From assembly GCA_002694065.1 (NCBI GenBank), contig NZKZ01000108.1, positions 3,890-11,344 of the forward strand: a DNA stretch of 7,455 nt, in the 5' to 3' direction. Position numbers and translations under genes: made by a program. Position 1 is the first letter of the stretch; every line of letters starts with the position of its first letter. The notes beneath the pieces were generated by a model that ran no database searches, was not told the origin of the DNA, and was given only the letters and a program-made list of their open reading frames with translations. The DNA comes from Acidiferrobacter sp. (lineage in GTDB: Bacteria; Pseudomonadota; Gammaproteobacteria; Arenicellales; UBA868). Shown piece after piece: positions 1 to 6,133 of the stretch.

Positions 1-849
1 CTGTTGGAGGAATTTCGCAAACGCCTGGAAGAGCAGGAGAAGCGTCATTCCGGAGGGAGCAAATGGGTTGGAACTGGCGGGACATCACCGTTTGGCAATA
101 GCGGGTATCACCCAGAGGGCATCCGGGTAGGCGGCGAGAGTCGTAACCGCAGTGCGGTCAAAGTCTGGGAAGAGCGCCAGTACCGTAATCTGGACGACTC
201 AATCACGATTGGCACCCGCAGCATCAAGATGGCCTTAAGGCGACTGCGCAAATTTGCGCGCAACGGCGCTGAAGAGGAGCTTGATCTGGAGGATACGATC
301 CGTTCGACTGCCCGCAACGCGGGGTTGCTGGATATCCGCATGGTGCCCGAGCGCCACAACGCGGTAAAGGTGCTGGTGTTTTTTGACGTTGGCGGATCGA
401 TGTATCCCTATGTCAGAACCTGTGAGGAGCTGTTTTCTGCGGCACGCAGCGAGTTCAAGCATCTGGATTACTACTACTTTCATAATTTCTTCTATGATTT
501 TCTGTGGCGCGACAATCATCGCCGGCGCAACGAAACCATTCCCACCTGGGACGTGCTGCATACCTATCAGCAGGACTACAAGGTCATTATTGTGGGCGAT
601 GCCTCAATGGCGCCGTATGAGGTCGTGAGCGTAGGGGGCAGTGTCGAGTATATGAACCGAGAATCCGGCGTGACCTGGATGGGGCGACTTAAGGAAAATT
701 TCGAAAAAGTGATCTGGCTGAATCCAACGCCCAAGGCGCACTGGGGTTATACCCAGTCGATCGGGTTGATTCAGGAGCTGGTGGAAGACCATATGTATCC
801 GCTGACCTTGGAAGGCCTGGATCAGGGTGTTCGCCATCTGGCGAGCTAG
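1..849 (+). CDS. CoxE-like VWA domain protein, 5'-truncated by window edge
   Basis: The reading frame is open to the left edge, so the true start lies outside; members of this family (COG3825-type, CoxE-like) usually have roughly 390 residues, so about 110 N-terminal residues are missing. Counting from the codon at position 4, the segment WVGTGGTSPFG (residues 21-31) and the following NPEGIR-like stretch are family hallmarks. The VWA domain begins around residue 120, with the metal-binding (MIDAS) motif DVGGS at 128-132, an aromatic stretch YYYFHNFFYDFLW at 156-168 and a second acidic motif VGDAS at 197-201. In known systems such proteins are usually cytoplasmic and work with a MoxR-type AAA+ ATPase encoded next door, probably in assembling or activating other proteins; such a gene could lie just upstream. 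The third MIDAS position is Gly rather than Ser, which I believe is normal in this subfamily. The specific client is unknown. Confidence 0.85.
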   Translation: MLEEFRKRLEEQEKRHSGGSKWVGTGGTSPFGNSGYHPEGIRVGGESRNRSAVKVWEERQYRNLDDSITIGTRSIKMALRRLRKFARNGAEEELDLEDTIRSTARNAGLLDIRMVPERHNAVKVLVFFDVGGSMYPYVRTCEELFSAARSEFKHLDYYYFHNFFYDFLWRDNHRRRNETIPTWDVLHTYQQDYKVIIVGDASMAPYEVVSVGGSVEYMNRESGVTWMGRLKENFEKVIWLNPTPKAHWGYTQSIGLIQELVEDHMYPLTLEGLDQGVRHLAS

Positions 850-852
850 CCT

Positions 853-856
853 GGAG
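853..856 (+). promoter_or_regulatory. Ribosome binding site supporting a TTG start
   Basis: GGAG lies 10 bases upstream of the TTG at 867. There is no ATG or GTG in that frame between the stop codon of the preceding gene and the conserved N-terminus of the MaoC-like protein, so this site helps decide the unusual start. Confidence 0.45.
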
Positions 857-866
857 CCGTCTCGAT

Positions 867-1346
867 TTGTCTAGATTCCCGATATCGCCGACCGAGTTGA
901 GTAGCCTGATCGGGGCTGAGACCGGGGTATCAGACTGGATCACGGTAGACCAGTCGCGGATCAATGCCTTTGCAGCGTGTACCGAAGACTTTCAATTCAT
1001 TCACATCGATCCTGTTGAAGCAAAAGAGAAAGCGGGTTTTGACAGCACGATTGCACATGGATTTCTGGTGTTGTCACTTTTTTCGAATTTTGCAGTGCAG
1101 GCGGCGGTTGCGCTGGAGCGGGCCCAGGTCAGCATCAACTATGGCTTTGAGAAATTGCGTTTTCTGACTCCGGTGGTGAGTGGAACCCGGGTTCGCGGTC
1201 GTTTTGTACTGGCCGACGCTGTTGAGCGAAAGCCGGATCAGTGGCTCTTGTCTTACGATGTAACAGTCGAGATTGAGGATCAGTCCAAGCCCGCGATCGT
1301 CGCACGCTGGATCACGCTTCAAATTCTCGGTACCCCGGCCACATGA
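867..1346 (+). CDS. MaoC-like (hot-dog fold) hydratase/dehydratase
   Basis: This 159-residue protein has the single hot-dog domain of the MaoC/NodN group, which hydrates enoyl-CoA or dehydrates 3-hydroxyacyl-CoA thioesters in the cytoplasm. The N-terminal block GVSDWITVDQSRINAFAACTEDFQFIHID (residues 20-48) leads into the catalytic pair: Asp41 and His46 have the Asp-x4-His spacing of the R-specific hydratase motif. The IAHGF motif at 62-66 follows. The length matches stand-alone family members (about 150 residues). The start is TTG at 867, because the preceding codons carry no ATG or GTG and the resulting N-terminus aligns with the usual family start; a second TTG at 897 is a weaker alternative. 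It begins 17 bases after the VWA gene and ends 24 bases before the ABC ATPase gene. The exact acyl substrate cannot be told from sequence, and its link to either neighbour is unclear. Confidence 0.88.
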   Translation: MSRFPISPTELSSLIGAETGVSDWITVDQSRINAFAACTEDFQFIHIDPVEAKEKAGFDSTIAHGFLVLSLFSNFAVQAAVALERAQVSINYGFEKLRFLTPVVSGTRVRGRFVLADAVERKPDQWLLSYDVTVEIEDQSKPAIVARWITLQILGTPAT

Positions 1347-1370
1347 TCGGAAAATTCAAGTACAGACTGC

Positions 1371-2921
1371 GTGCAGATGACTAAACAAGGTCCACGTAAC
1401 GACCCCCCGATTCTCGAGTTAAGGGGAATTACCAAGTCCTATCCAACGGTTCTCGCCAACGATTCGGTGGACCTCGAAGTTTTCCCAGGGGAGATTCACG
1501 CCGTCCTTGGGGAAAACGGCGCAGGCAAGTCTACGCTGATGAAGGTGATCTATGGATCCACGCAGCCTGATAGCGGTGAGATTCTGTGGCAGCAGGAGAA
1601 TCGAACGATCCGGAGTCCAGCGTTGGCGCGTAGCCTCGGCATAGGCATGGTCTTTCAGCACTTCTCGCTGTTTGAAACTTTAACTGTCGCCCAGAATATT
1701 TCTTTGGCAGTTCCAGGAAAGCTGGAGGACCTCAGTGCCCGGATTGTCGAGATCGGCCACAAATTTGGTCTAGAAGTCGCGCCAGATACTCTGGTCTATT
1801 CCCTCTCCGTAGGAGAGAGGCAACGAGTCGAGATTATTCGCTGCATTCTTCAGAACCCCAAACTGTTGATTCTGGATGAACCAACTTCGGTGCTGCCGCC
1901 GCAGGGTATCGACCAGTTGTTCAAGACTTTACGGCAGCTCGCAGATACCGGGTGTGCCATTATCTATATCAGCCACAAACTAGAGGAGATTCGAGCCTTA
2001 TGTGATGAGGCGACTATCCTGCGACAGGGCAAGGTTGTGGGCACGGTCGATCCGAAAGATACGTCAACATCATCATTGGCACGCATGATGATCGGAGGTG
2101 AGATTCCGATATCGGAAAAGAGTAACCATAAGAACGAGTCCAAGGTTCTCCTCAAAATTGACCGCCTCAGTTTGTCTTCCGCCGATCCTTACGGGGTGTC
2201 GCTAAAAGACATCTGCCTTCAGGTTAATGCCGGAGAAGTCGTCGGTATCGCAGGAGTCTCTGGAAATGGGCAGTCCGAACTTATGCAGTTGATTTCGGGA
2301 GAACAGAGGTTTGTTACTGAAGGCCAGGGAGACCTCCTTTTTGAGGGCAACCCTTTCGGGCATCTTGACCCGGCTGAACGGAGATCGCTGGGTCTCAATT
2401 TTGTGCCGGAGGAGCGACTGGGGCGCGGAGCAGTGCCACCCATGTCACTTTCGGATAACACACTGTTGACCGGATTCAGCCAGGGTATGGTGCAAAGACA
2501 GTTGATCGTAAGAAAAGAAGTCAACGCTGCTGCAGAGAAATGTATCGACGCCCATGACGTGCGCTGTGGTGGTTTCTCAGCCATAGCCCAAAGCCTGTCA
2601 GGCGGCAATTTGCAGAAGTTCATTGTAGGTCGCGAATTATCGATGACGCCGAAACTGTTTGTGGTGTCACAGCCGACCTGGGGTGTCGATGTCGGCGCTG
2701 CAGCCAACATACGACAACAACTACTACTTCTGGCTGAGCGCGGGTCAGGCGTTTTACTGGTATCCGAAGAGTTGGATGAACTTTTCGAGATCACGGATAC
2801 CCTGTGTGTGGCTTACCGGGGCCAGTTGTCCAAGCCGATGCTGACCCAGGAAGTTGATCGACTCACGATTGGCAGAATGATGACCGGACTTGGCACGACC
2901 GAGGAGCGAGCCGCATCATGA
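1371..2921 (+). CDS. BMP/nucleoside-type ABC importer, double-NBD ATPase
   Basis: This 516-residue cytoplasmic protein has two fused nucleotide-binding domains and powers uptake through the two permeases encoded next. NBD1 is intact: Walker A GENGAGKST (47-55), Q-loop Gln96, signature LSVGE (145-149), Walker B LLILDEP with Asp169 and Glu170, and switch His202. NBD2 is degenerate in its own Walker regions: GVSGNGQSE (295-303) has Gln in place of the lysine, the Walker B segment LFVVSQPTWGVD (429-440) lacks the Asp-Glu pair, and the switch His is Glu466. It keeps a good signature, LSGGN (409-413). This asymmetry is usual for the RbsA/NupA-like class, so it is not a sign of decay. The start is GTG 1371 or ATG 1377, and neither has a clear Shine-Dalgarno. 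The stop overlaps the next start as ATGA, indicating translational coupling. The closest named relatives are Bacillus NupA/YufO-type ATPases. Confidence 0.93.
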   Translation: MQMTKQGPRNDPPILELRGITKSYPTVLANDSVDLEVFPGEIHAVLGENGAGKSTLMKVIYGSTQPDSGEILWQQENRTIRSPALARSLGIGMVFQHFSLFETLTVAQNISLAVPGKLEDLSARIVEIGHKFGLEVAPDTLVYSLSVGERQRVEIIRCILQNPKLLILDEPTSVLPPQGIDQLFKTLRQLADTGCAIIYISHKLEEIRALCDEATILRQGKVVGTVDPKDTSTSSLARMMIGGEIPISEKSNHKNESKVLLKIDRLSLSSADPYGVSLKDICLQVNAGEVVGIAGVSGNGQSELMQLISGEQRFVTEGQGDLLFEGNPFGHLDPAERRSLGLNFVPEERLGRGAVPPMSLSDNTLLTGFSQGMVQRQLIVRKEVNAAAEKCIDAHDVRCGGFSAIAQSLSGGNLQKFIVGRELSMTPKLFVVSQPTWGVDVGAAANIRQQLLLLAERGSGVLLVSEELDELFEITDTLCVAYRGQLSKPMLTQEVDRLTIGRMMTGLGTTEERAAS

Positions 2922-3994
2922 GTCGGCTCAGAGTCGAACCTCGGGTAACCGAATCAGTGATCGCCCAGTATCTGGTGCCGGTCGTCGCCATCGTCCTGAC
3001 ACTTTTGAGTGGAACCGTTCTCTTTACCTTTCTGGGTAAGGCGCCTAGCGCGGTGCTCTACACATTTTTGATTGAACCGTTGACTAGCCGATTCGGAATC
3101 GGTGAGGTACTGCTGAAAATGGCGCCGCTTCTGCTTATTGCCCAAGGTCTTGCCATAGGCTTTCGTGCACGAGTTTGGAACATCGGTGCCGAGGGTCAGT
3201 TGATTATCGGTGGAATCTTTGCCAGTGTTATTGCTATTCACTACAACGAAAGTGAATCTACCTGGATCTTGCCGGCGATGGTTTTTGCCGGAATGTTGGG
3301 AGGAATCTTCTGGGCGTCCATTGCGGCGTATCTCAGGGTCCGATTCAACGCCAATGAGATTCTGGTGACTTTCATGTTGTCGAGTGTGGCGCTTCAGATT
3401 CTCTATTTCCTGGTCACGGGCCCGCTGCGTGATCCGGACGGCTTTAATTTTCCGCAGTCAGTGGTTTTCGCTGATTCAGCCCTGTTCGGAGTCCTGATCG
3501 AAGGGACCCGGGCCAATACTTCCTTGCTGATTGGTCTGACGCTGTCAGTGTTGGCTTATGTGTTTATTCGCCACAGCCTACCGGGATTCAAACTTTCTGT
3601 CAGCGGCGCTGCGCCGCGGGCTGCCCGTTATGCTGGCTTTGCTGAGAGCCAGGCCATCTGGCTTGGCTTGATCATTGGGGGCGCGGCGGCGGGCCTCGCT
3701 GGCGTTGGCGAGGTGGCGGGCCCGATTGGGCAACTCCAGCGTACCATCAGTCCAGGATATGGCTTCGCCGGCATCATTGTGGCGTTTTTGGGCGGTCTGC
3801 ATCCCATCGGTATTTGCTTGGCGGCATTCTTCATGGCGATTTTATATGTCGGGGGTGATATGGCACTGATTTCTGTCGGAATTCCTAACGCGGCCACCAC
3901 GATCTTCCAAGGAATGCTCCTGATTTTCTATCTTGCAAGTTACCTATTCGTGCACTACCGGATCAGTTTTCAAGGCCGGGCAGCTGCCACCTGA
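2918..3994 (+). CDS. ABC importer inner-membrane permease, first subunit (NupB/YufP type)
   Basis: This 358-residue polytopic membrane protein belongs to the branched-chain amino acid/ribose-type permease family (BPD_transp_2). Hydrophobic segments are visible at about 17-38, 66-80, 93-107, 117-138, 147-167, 203-217, 246-264, 281-308 and 326-346. Hallmarks of the nucleoside/BMP-linked subgroup are FRARVWNIGAEGQL (82-95), the cytoplasmic coupling loop SGAAPRAARYAGF (229-241), which should contact the ATPase, and PGYGFAGIIVAFLGG (279-293). The start ATG at 2918 overlaps the ATPase stop by four bases. GAGGAG at 2901-2906, 11 bases upstream inside the ATPase gene, can serve as its ribosome binding site. 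It should pair with the second permease to form a heterodimeric channel in the inner membrane. Confidence 0.92.
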   Translation: MSRLRVEPRVTESVIAQYLVPVVAIVLTLLSGTVLFTFLGKAPSAVLYTFLIEPLTSRFGIGEVLLKMAPLLLIAQGLAIGFRARVWNIGAEGQLIIGGIFASVIAIHYNESESTWILPAMVFAGMLGGIFWASIAAYLRVRFNANEILVTFMLSSVALQILYFLVTGPLRDPDGFNFPQSVVFADSALFGVLIEGTRANTSLLIGLTLSVLAYVFIRHSLPGFKLSVSGAAPRAARYAGFAESQAIWLGLIIGGAAAGLAGVGEVAGPIGQLQRTISPGYGFAGIIVAFLGGLHPIGICLAAFFMAILYVGGDMALISVGIPNAATTIFQGMLLIFYLASYLFVHYRISFQGRAAAT

Positions 3995-4010
3995 AGTTAG
4001 GCGCACCAGA

Positions 4011-4934
4011 ATGACGGAAACCCTGATTTTCATTTGCGCTGGAACCATGGCAGCGGCGACGCCGATTCTTTTCGCGGCCATGGGAGAGTTGGTAGTGGAG
4101 CGCACCGGTGTACTAAATCTCAGCATTGAAGGGATGATGGCAACGGGAGCCGCAGCCGCTTTTGCGGTGGCAACGGTTTACGAATCGTCACTTTTGGGCT
4201 TTGCGGTGGCGACCATCTCAGCAGGTCTTCTTTCTGTGGTTTTCGCGACGCTCACACTGATATTTCTGGCAAACCAGGTGGCCGCAGGTCTTGCAGTGGG
4301 GATTCTCGGGCTAGGTGTTTCTGCATTGATCGGCAAAAAGCACGAGGGTTTCACGATTGAACCCCTCAAGAGTGTCGACTGGGGCTTTCTCAGTGATATT
4401 CCTGTTGTGGGCAGGATCTTGTTCCAGCATGATTTTGTGCTTTATGCCGGAATTCTGTTGATTGCAATTGTATGGTTTGTACTGACGCGCACCAAACTTG
4501 GGTTAATCATCAAGGCAGTTGGGGAGGCACCCGAAGCGGCACACGCGATTGGATATCCGGTCATCCTGATCCGTTTCCTCGCCGTATTTTTCGGGGGTGC
4601 CATGGCGGGTTTGGGAGGTGCCTATCTGACACTCGCCTACACACCGTTGTGGGCCGAGGGGCTGGTCGCCGGAAGAGGATGGATCGCTGTCGCCCTGGTT
4701 GTATTCGGGTCGTGGCGCGCCCATCGGGTTGCGCTCGGCGCGTATCTGTTTGGGGCAATTTCTTTGCTGGAACTTTCGATACAGGGCCTGGGGTTAGCGA
4801 TACCTTCTCAAGTGCTTTCTGCGGCGCCTTATGTCATGACAATCGTGATCCTGGTATTGATCTCCCGCGATGCCAGACAGATACGACTTAACAGCCCCGC
4901 TTCCCTTGGTGTAACGTATCGCCACCAGAGTTAA
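4011..4934 (+). CDS. ABC importer inner-membrane permease, second subunit (NupC/YufQ type)
   Basis: This 307-residue membrane protein is the second, shorter permease of the importer. It opens with the subgroup signature TPILFAAMGELVVERTGVLNLSIEGMM (residues 17-43; key residues Gly25, Glu26, Glu30, Arg31, Asn36, Glu40 and Gly41). The coupling loop is KAVGEAPEAAHAIG (168-181), and GRGWIAVALVVFGSW (221-235) is the C-terminal hallmark. Hydrophobic segments cover most of the rest, ending near residue 285 with a polar tail. The start is ATG 4011: it gives the usual length and N-terminus, 16 bases after the first permease. An in-frame TTG at 3933 would add 26 residues without family character and overlap the preceding gene by 62 bases. 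Only a weak TTAGG precedes the ATG, so translation may depend on ribosomes finishing the upstream gene. Confidence 0.92.
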   Translation: MTETLIFICAGTMAAATPILFAAMGELVVERTGVLNLSIEGMMATGAAAAFAVATVYESSLLGFAVATISAGLLSVVFATLTLIFLANQVAAGLAVGILGLGVSALIGKKHEGFTIEPLKSVDWGFLSDIPVVGRILFQHDFVLYAGILLIAIVWFVLTRTKLGLIIKAVGEAPEAAHAIGYPVILIRFLAVFFGGAMAGLGGAYLTLAYTPLWAEGLVAGRGWIAVALVVFGSWRAHRVALGAYLFGAISLLELSIQGLGLAIPSQVLSAAPYVMTIVILVLISRDARQIRLNSPASLGVTYRHQS

Positions 4935-4954
4935 TGATTTTTAGGAACTAACTT

Positions 4955-4961
4955 AAGGAGG
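4955..4961 (+). promoter_or_regulatory. Strong Shine-Dalgarno for the binding-protein gene
   Basis: AAGGAGG, preceded by a T and A-rich sequence, is a near-perfect anti-16S match. It sits 5 bases before ATG 4967 and 8 bases before a second in-frame ATG at 4970. The spacing fits the second ATG slightly better, so the mature start could be one codon later. It is the best ribosome binding site in the window. Confidence 0.8.
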
Positions 4962-4966
4962 ATTCG

Positions 4967-6049
4967 ATGATGAGAGGACTGAGACGGGTTGCTGCTTTAT
5001 TTTTTGTTGGGGTGCTTACTGTAGGCGCTCACTCTGCGAGTGCGGCTGAGTTGAAGATCGGTTTCGTGTACCCCTCGCCAGTCGGTGATGTTGGCTGGGC
5101 CCACGAACTGGATAACGGCCGAAAGGCCATCGAGGCGGCTTTTGGCGATCGCGTTGAGACTGTGGTAGCGGAGAATATTCCCGAAGGTCCTGACGCTTCC
5201 CGTATCATGAATCAGATGGCATCGACTGGTGCCAAGATGATCATGCTGGGTTCTTTTGGTTACATGAACGATGGGTTGAAACTGGCGAAAAAAAGACCGG
5301 ATATGACCTTTATCCACGCAAGCGGTTACAAGCTCGCGGATAATTTCGGAAATTTCCAGACTCGGAATTATGAATCTGCATATCTTGCGGGAATCGGAGC
5401 CGGTTTCGTCACAAAGAGCAATATTCTTGGCATCGTTGCAGCTTATCCAATTCCGGAGGTCGTCGGTATTATCAATGCCTTCACCATGGGTGCTCAGTTG
5501 GTTAATCAGGGCGTCTCTGTCAAAGTGGTTTGGTTGAATTCCTGGTTTGACCCAAGCAAGGCACAGGAGTCTGCGCGTTCTCTGGTCTCACAAAAGGCTG
5601 ATGTACTGCTTTCGCTTTATCAGGATACTCCGTCTGTAGTGACAGTTGCAGAGGAGATGGGCGTATACGTTGTTCCGACAAGTTCTGATATGAAAAAGTA
5701 CGCACCGAATCATCTTCTTGTCTCTCAGCAGATCGACTGGGGCCCACATTTTGTTGAGATGGTAAAAAACACGCTTGACGGAAACTTCAAAGGCATCCCT
5801 TACTGGGGCGGCATGAAGGAAGGCGCGGTTCGTATGGAATCCTGGACACCAAATCTTTCCGCTGATCAGATGAGTGTGATCAACGAGAAGACTGCCGAAC
5901 TTAAGGCAGGGGCGTTCCATCCATTTACAGGTCCAATTGTCGATCAGGCCGGCGCCACCAAGCTTGCCGATGGAGAAGTCATCGAGGATGGCGCATTGCT
6001 GGGAATTAACTGGCTGGTAAAGGGAGTCGAAACCAAACTGCCGGATTGA
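4967..6049 (+). CDS. BMP-family periplasmic substrate-binding protein of the ABC importer
   Basis: This 360-residue protein is the solute receptor of the importer. A Sec signal peptide is clear: basic MMRGLRR, hydrophobic core at about 8-20, and an ASA cleavage site ending near residue 26. It has no lipobox cysteine, so it should be a soluble periplasmic protein, unlike the lipoproteins BmpA/PnrA of spirochetes. The mature part has the type 1 periplasmic-binding fold typical of the Bmp family: LKIGFVYPSPVGDVGWAHELDNGR (29-52), the PEGPDASRIMNQM segment (72-84), SFGYMNDGLKLAK (96-108), RNYESAYLAGIGAG (133-146), and the IPEVVGIINAFTMGA segment (162-176). C-terminal blocks are YWGGMKEGAVRM (279-290) and HPFTGPIVDQ (318-327). 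Characterised relatives bind purine or other nucleosides. This clade lies next to purine catabolic genes in many proteobacteria, as here with guaD, so the ligand is inferred to be a purine base or nucleoside. Confidence 0.92.
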   Translation: MMRGLRRVAALFFVGVLTVGAHSASAAELKIGFVYPSPVGDVGWAHELDNGRKAIEAAFGDRVETVVAENIPEGPDASRIMNQMASTGAKMIMLGSFGYMNDGLKLAKKRPDMTFIHASGYKLADNFGNFQTRNYESAYLAGIGAGFVTKSNILGIVAAYPIPEVVGIINAFTMGAQLVNQGVSVKVVWLNSWFDPSKAQESARSLVSQKADVLLSLYQDTPSVVTVAEEMGVYVVPTSSDMKKYAPNHLLVSQQIDWGPHFVEMVKNTLDGNFKGIPYWGGMKEGAVRMESWTPNLSADQMSVINEKTAELKAGAFHPFTGPIVDQAGATKLADGEVIEDGALLGINWLVKGVETKLPD

Positions 6050-6064
6050 TCCACCCCTTAGAAT

Positions 6065-6102
6065 GCCGGTCGTCGCTAACCCTAGCGGCGGCCGGCGATT
6101 TT
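6065..6102 (+). terminator. Putative rho-independent terminator after the importer genes
   Basis: A 14-base-pair stem (6065-6078 with 6083-6096) closes a four-base ACCC loop; 12 pairs are Watson-Crick and two are G-U on the RNA. It is followed by GATTTTC, which gives a T run of only four. The stem is very stable, but the short T tract means it may terminate only partially, or act as a 3' stabiliser of the binding-protein message while allowing read-through to guaD. Confidence 0.65.
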
Positions 6103-6109
6103 CGAAAAT
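6098..6109. promoter_or_regulatory. Perfect 12-base palindrome ahead of guaD, possible operator
   Basis: ATTTTCGAAAAT is an exact palindrome that sits directly after the hairpin and 24 bases before the guaD start codon. It could be a binding site for a dimeric regulator of guaD. It could also just be the A/T tract of a bidirectional terminator, and no regulator gene is present in the window to support the first reading. Confidence 0.3.
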
Positions 6110-6133
6110 TCTCATCCAGATAGTCTGACAGTC

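Noticed and set aside
2219..2794. Minus-strand open frame of 191 codons opposite the ATPase NBD2
   Set aside because: Ser/Pro-rich low-information translation opposite conserved ABC motifs; a shadow of the real gene.
3603..3617. GC-rich inverted repeat GCGGCGC-T-GCGCCGC inside the first permease gene
   Set aside because: It encodes the conserved coupling loop (SGAAPRAA) and the one-base loop cannot form a full hairpin; best explained by Ala/Arg codons.
3688..3723. Repeated GGCGGGCC with CCTCGC/GCGAGG inverted repeat in the first permease gene
   Set aside because: It falls within Gly/Ala-rich transmembrane coding sequence and is explained by codon choice.
3933..4010. Upstream TTG start for the second permease
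   Set aside because: It would overlap the first permease gene by 62 bases and add residues without membrane-protein or family features; ATG 4011 matches the usual N-terminus.
6050..6133. Possible purine riboswitch or guanine-sensing leader ahead of guaD
   Set aside because: The spacer is 84 bases with one simple hairpin and a palindrome; I see no three-way junction or the conserved purine-aptamer core.
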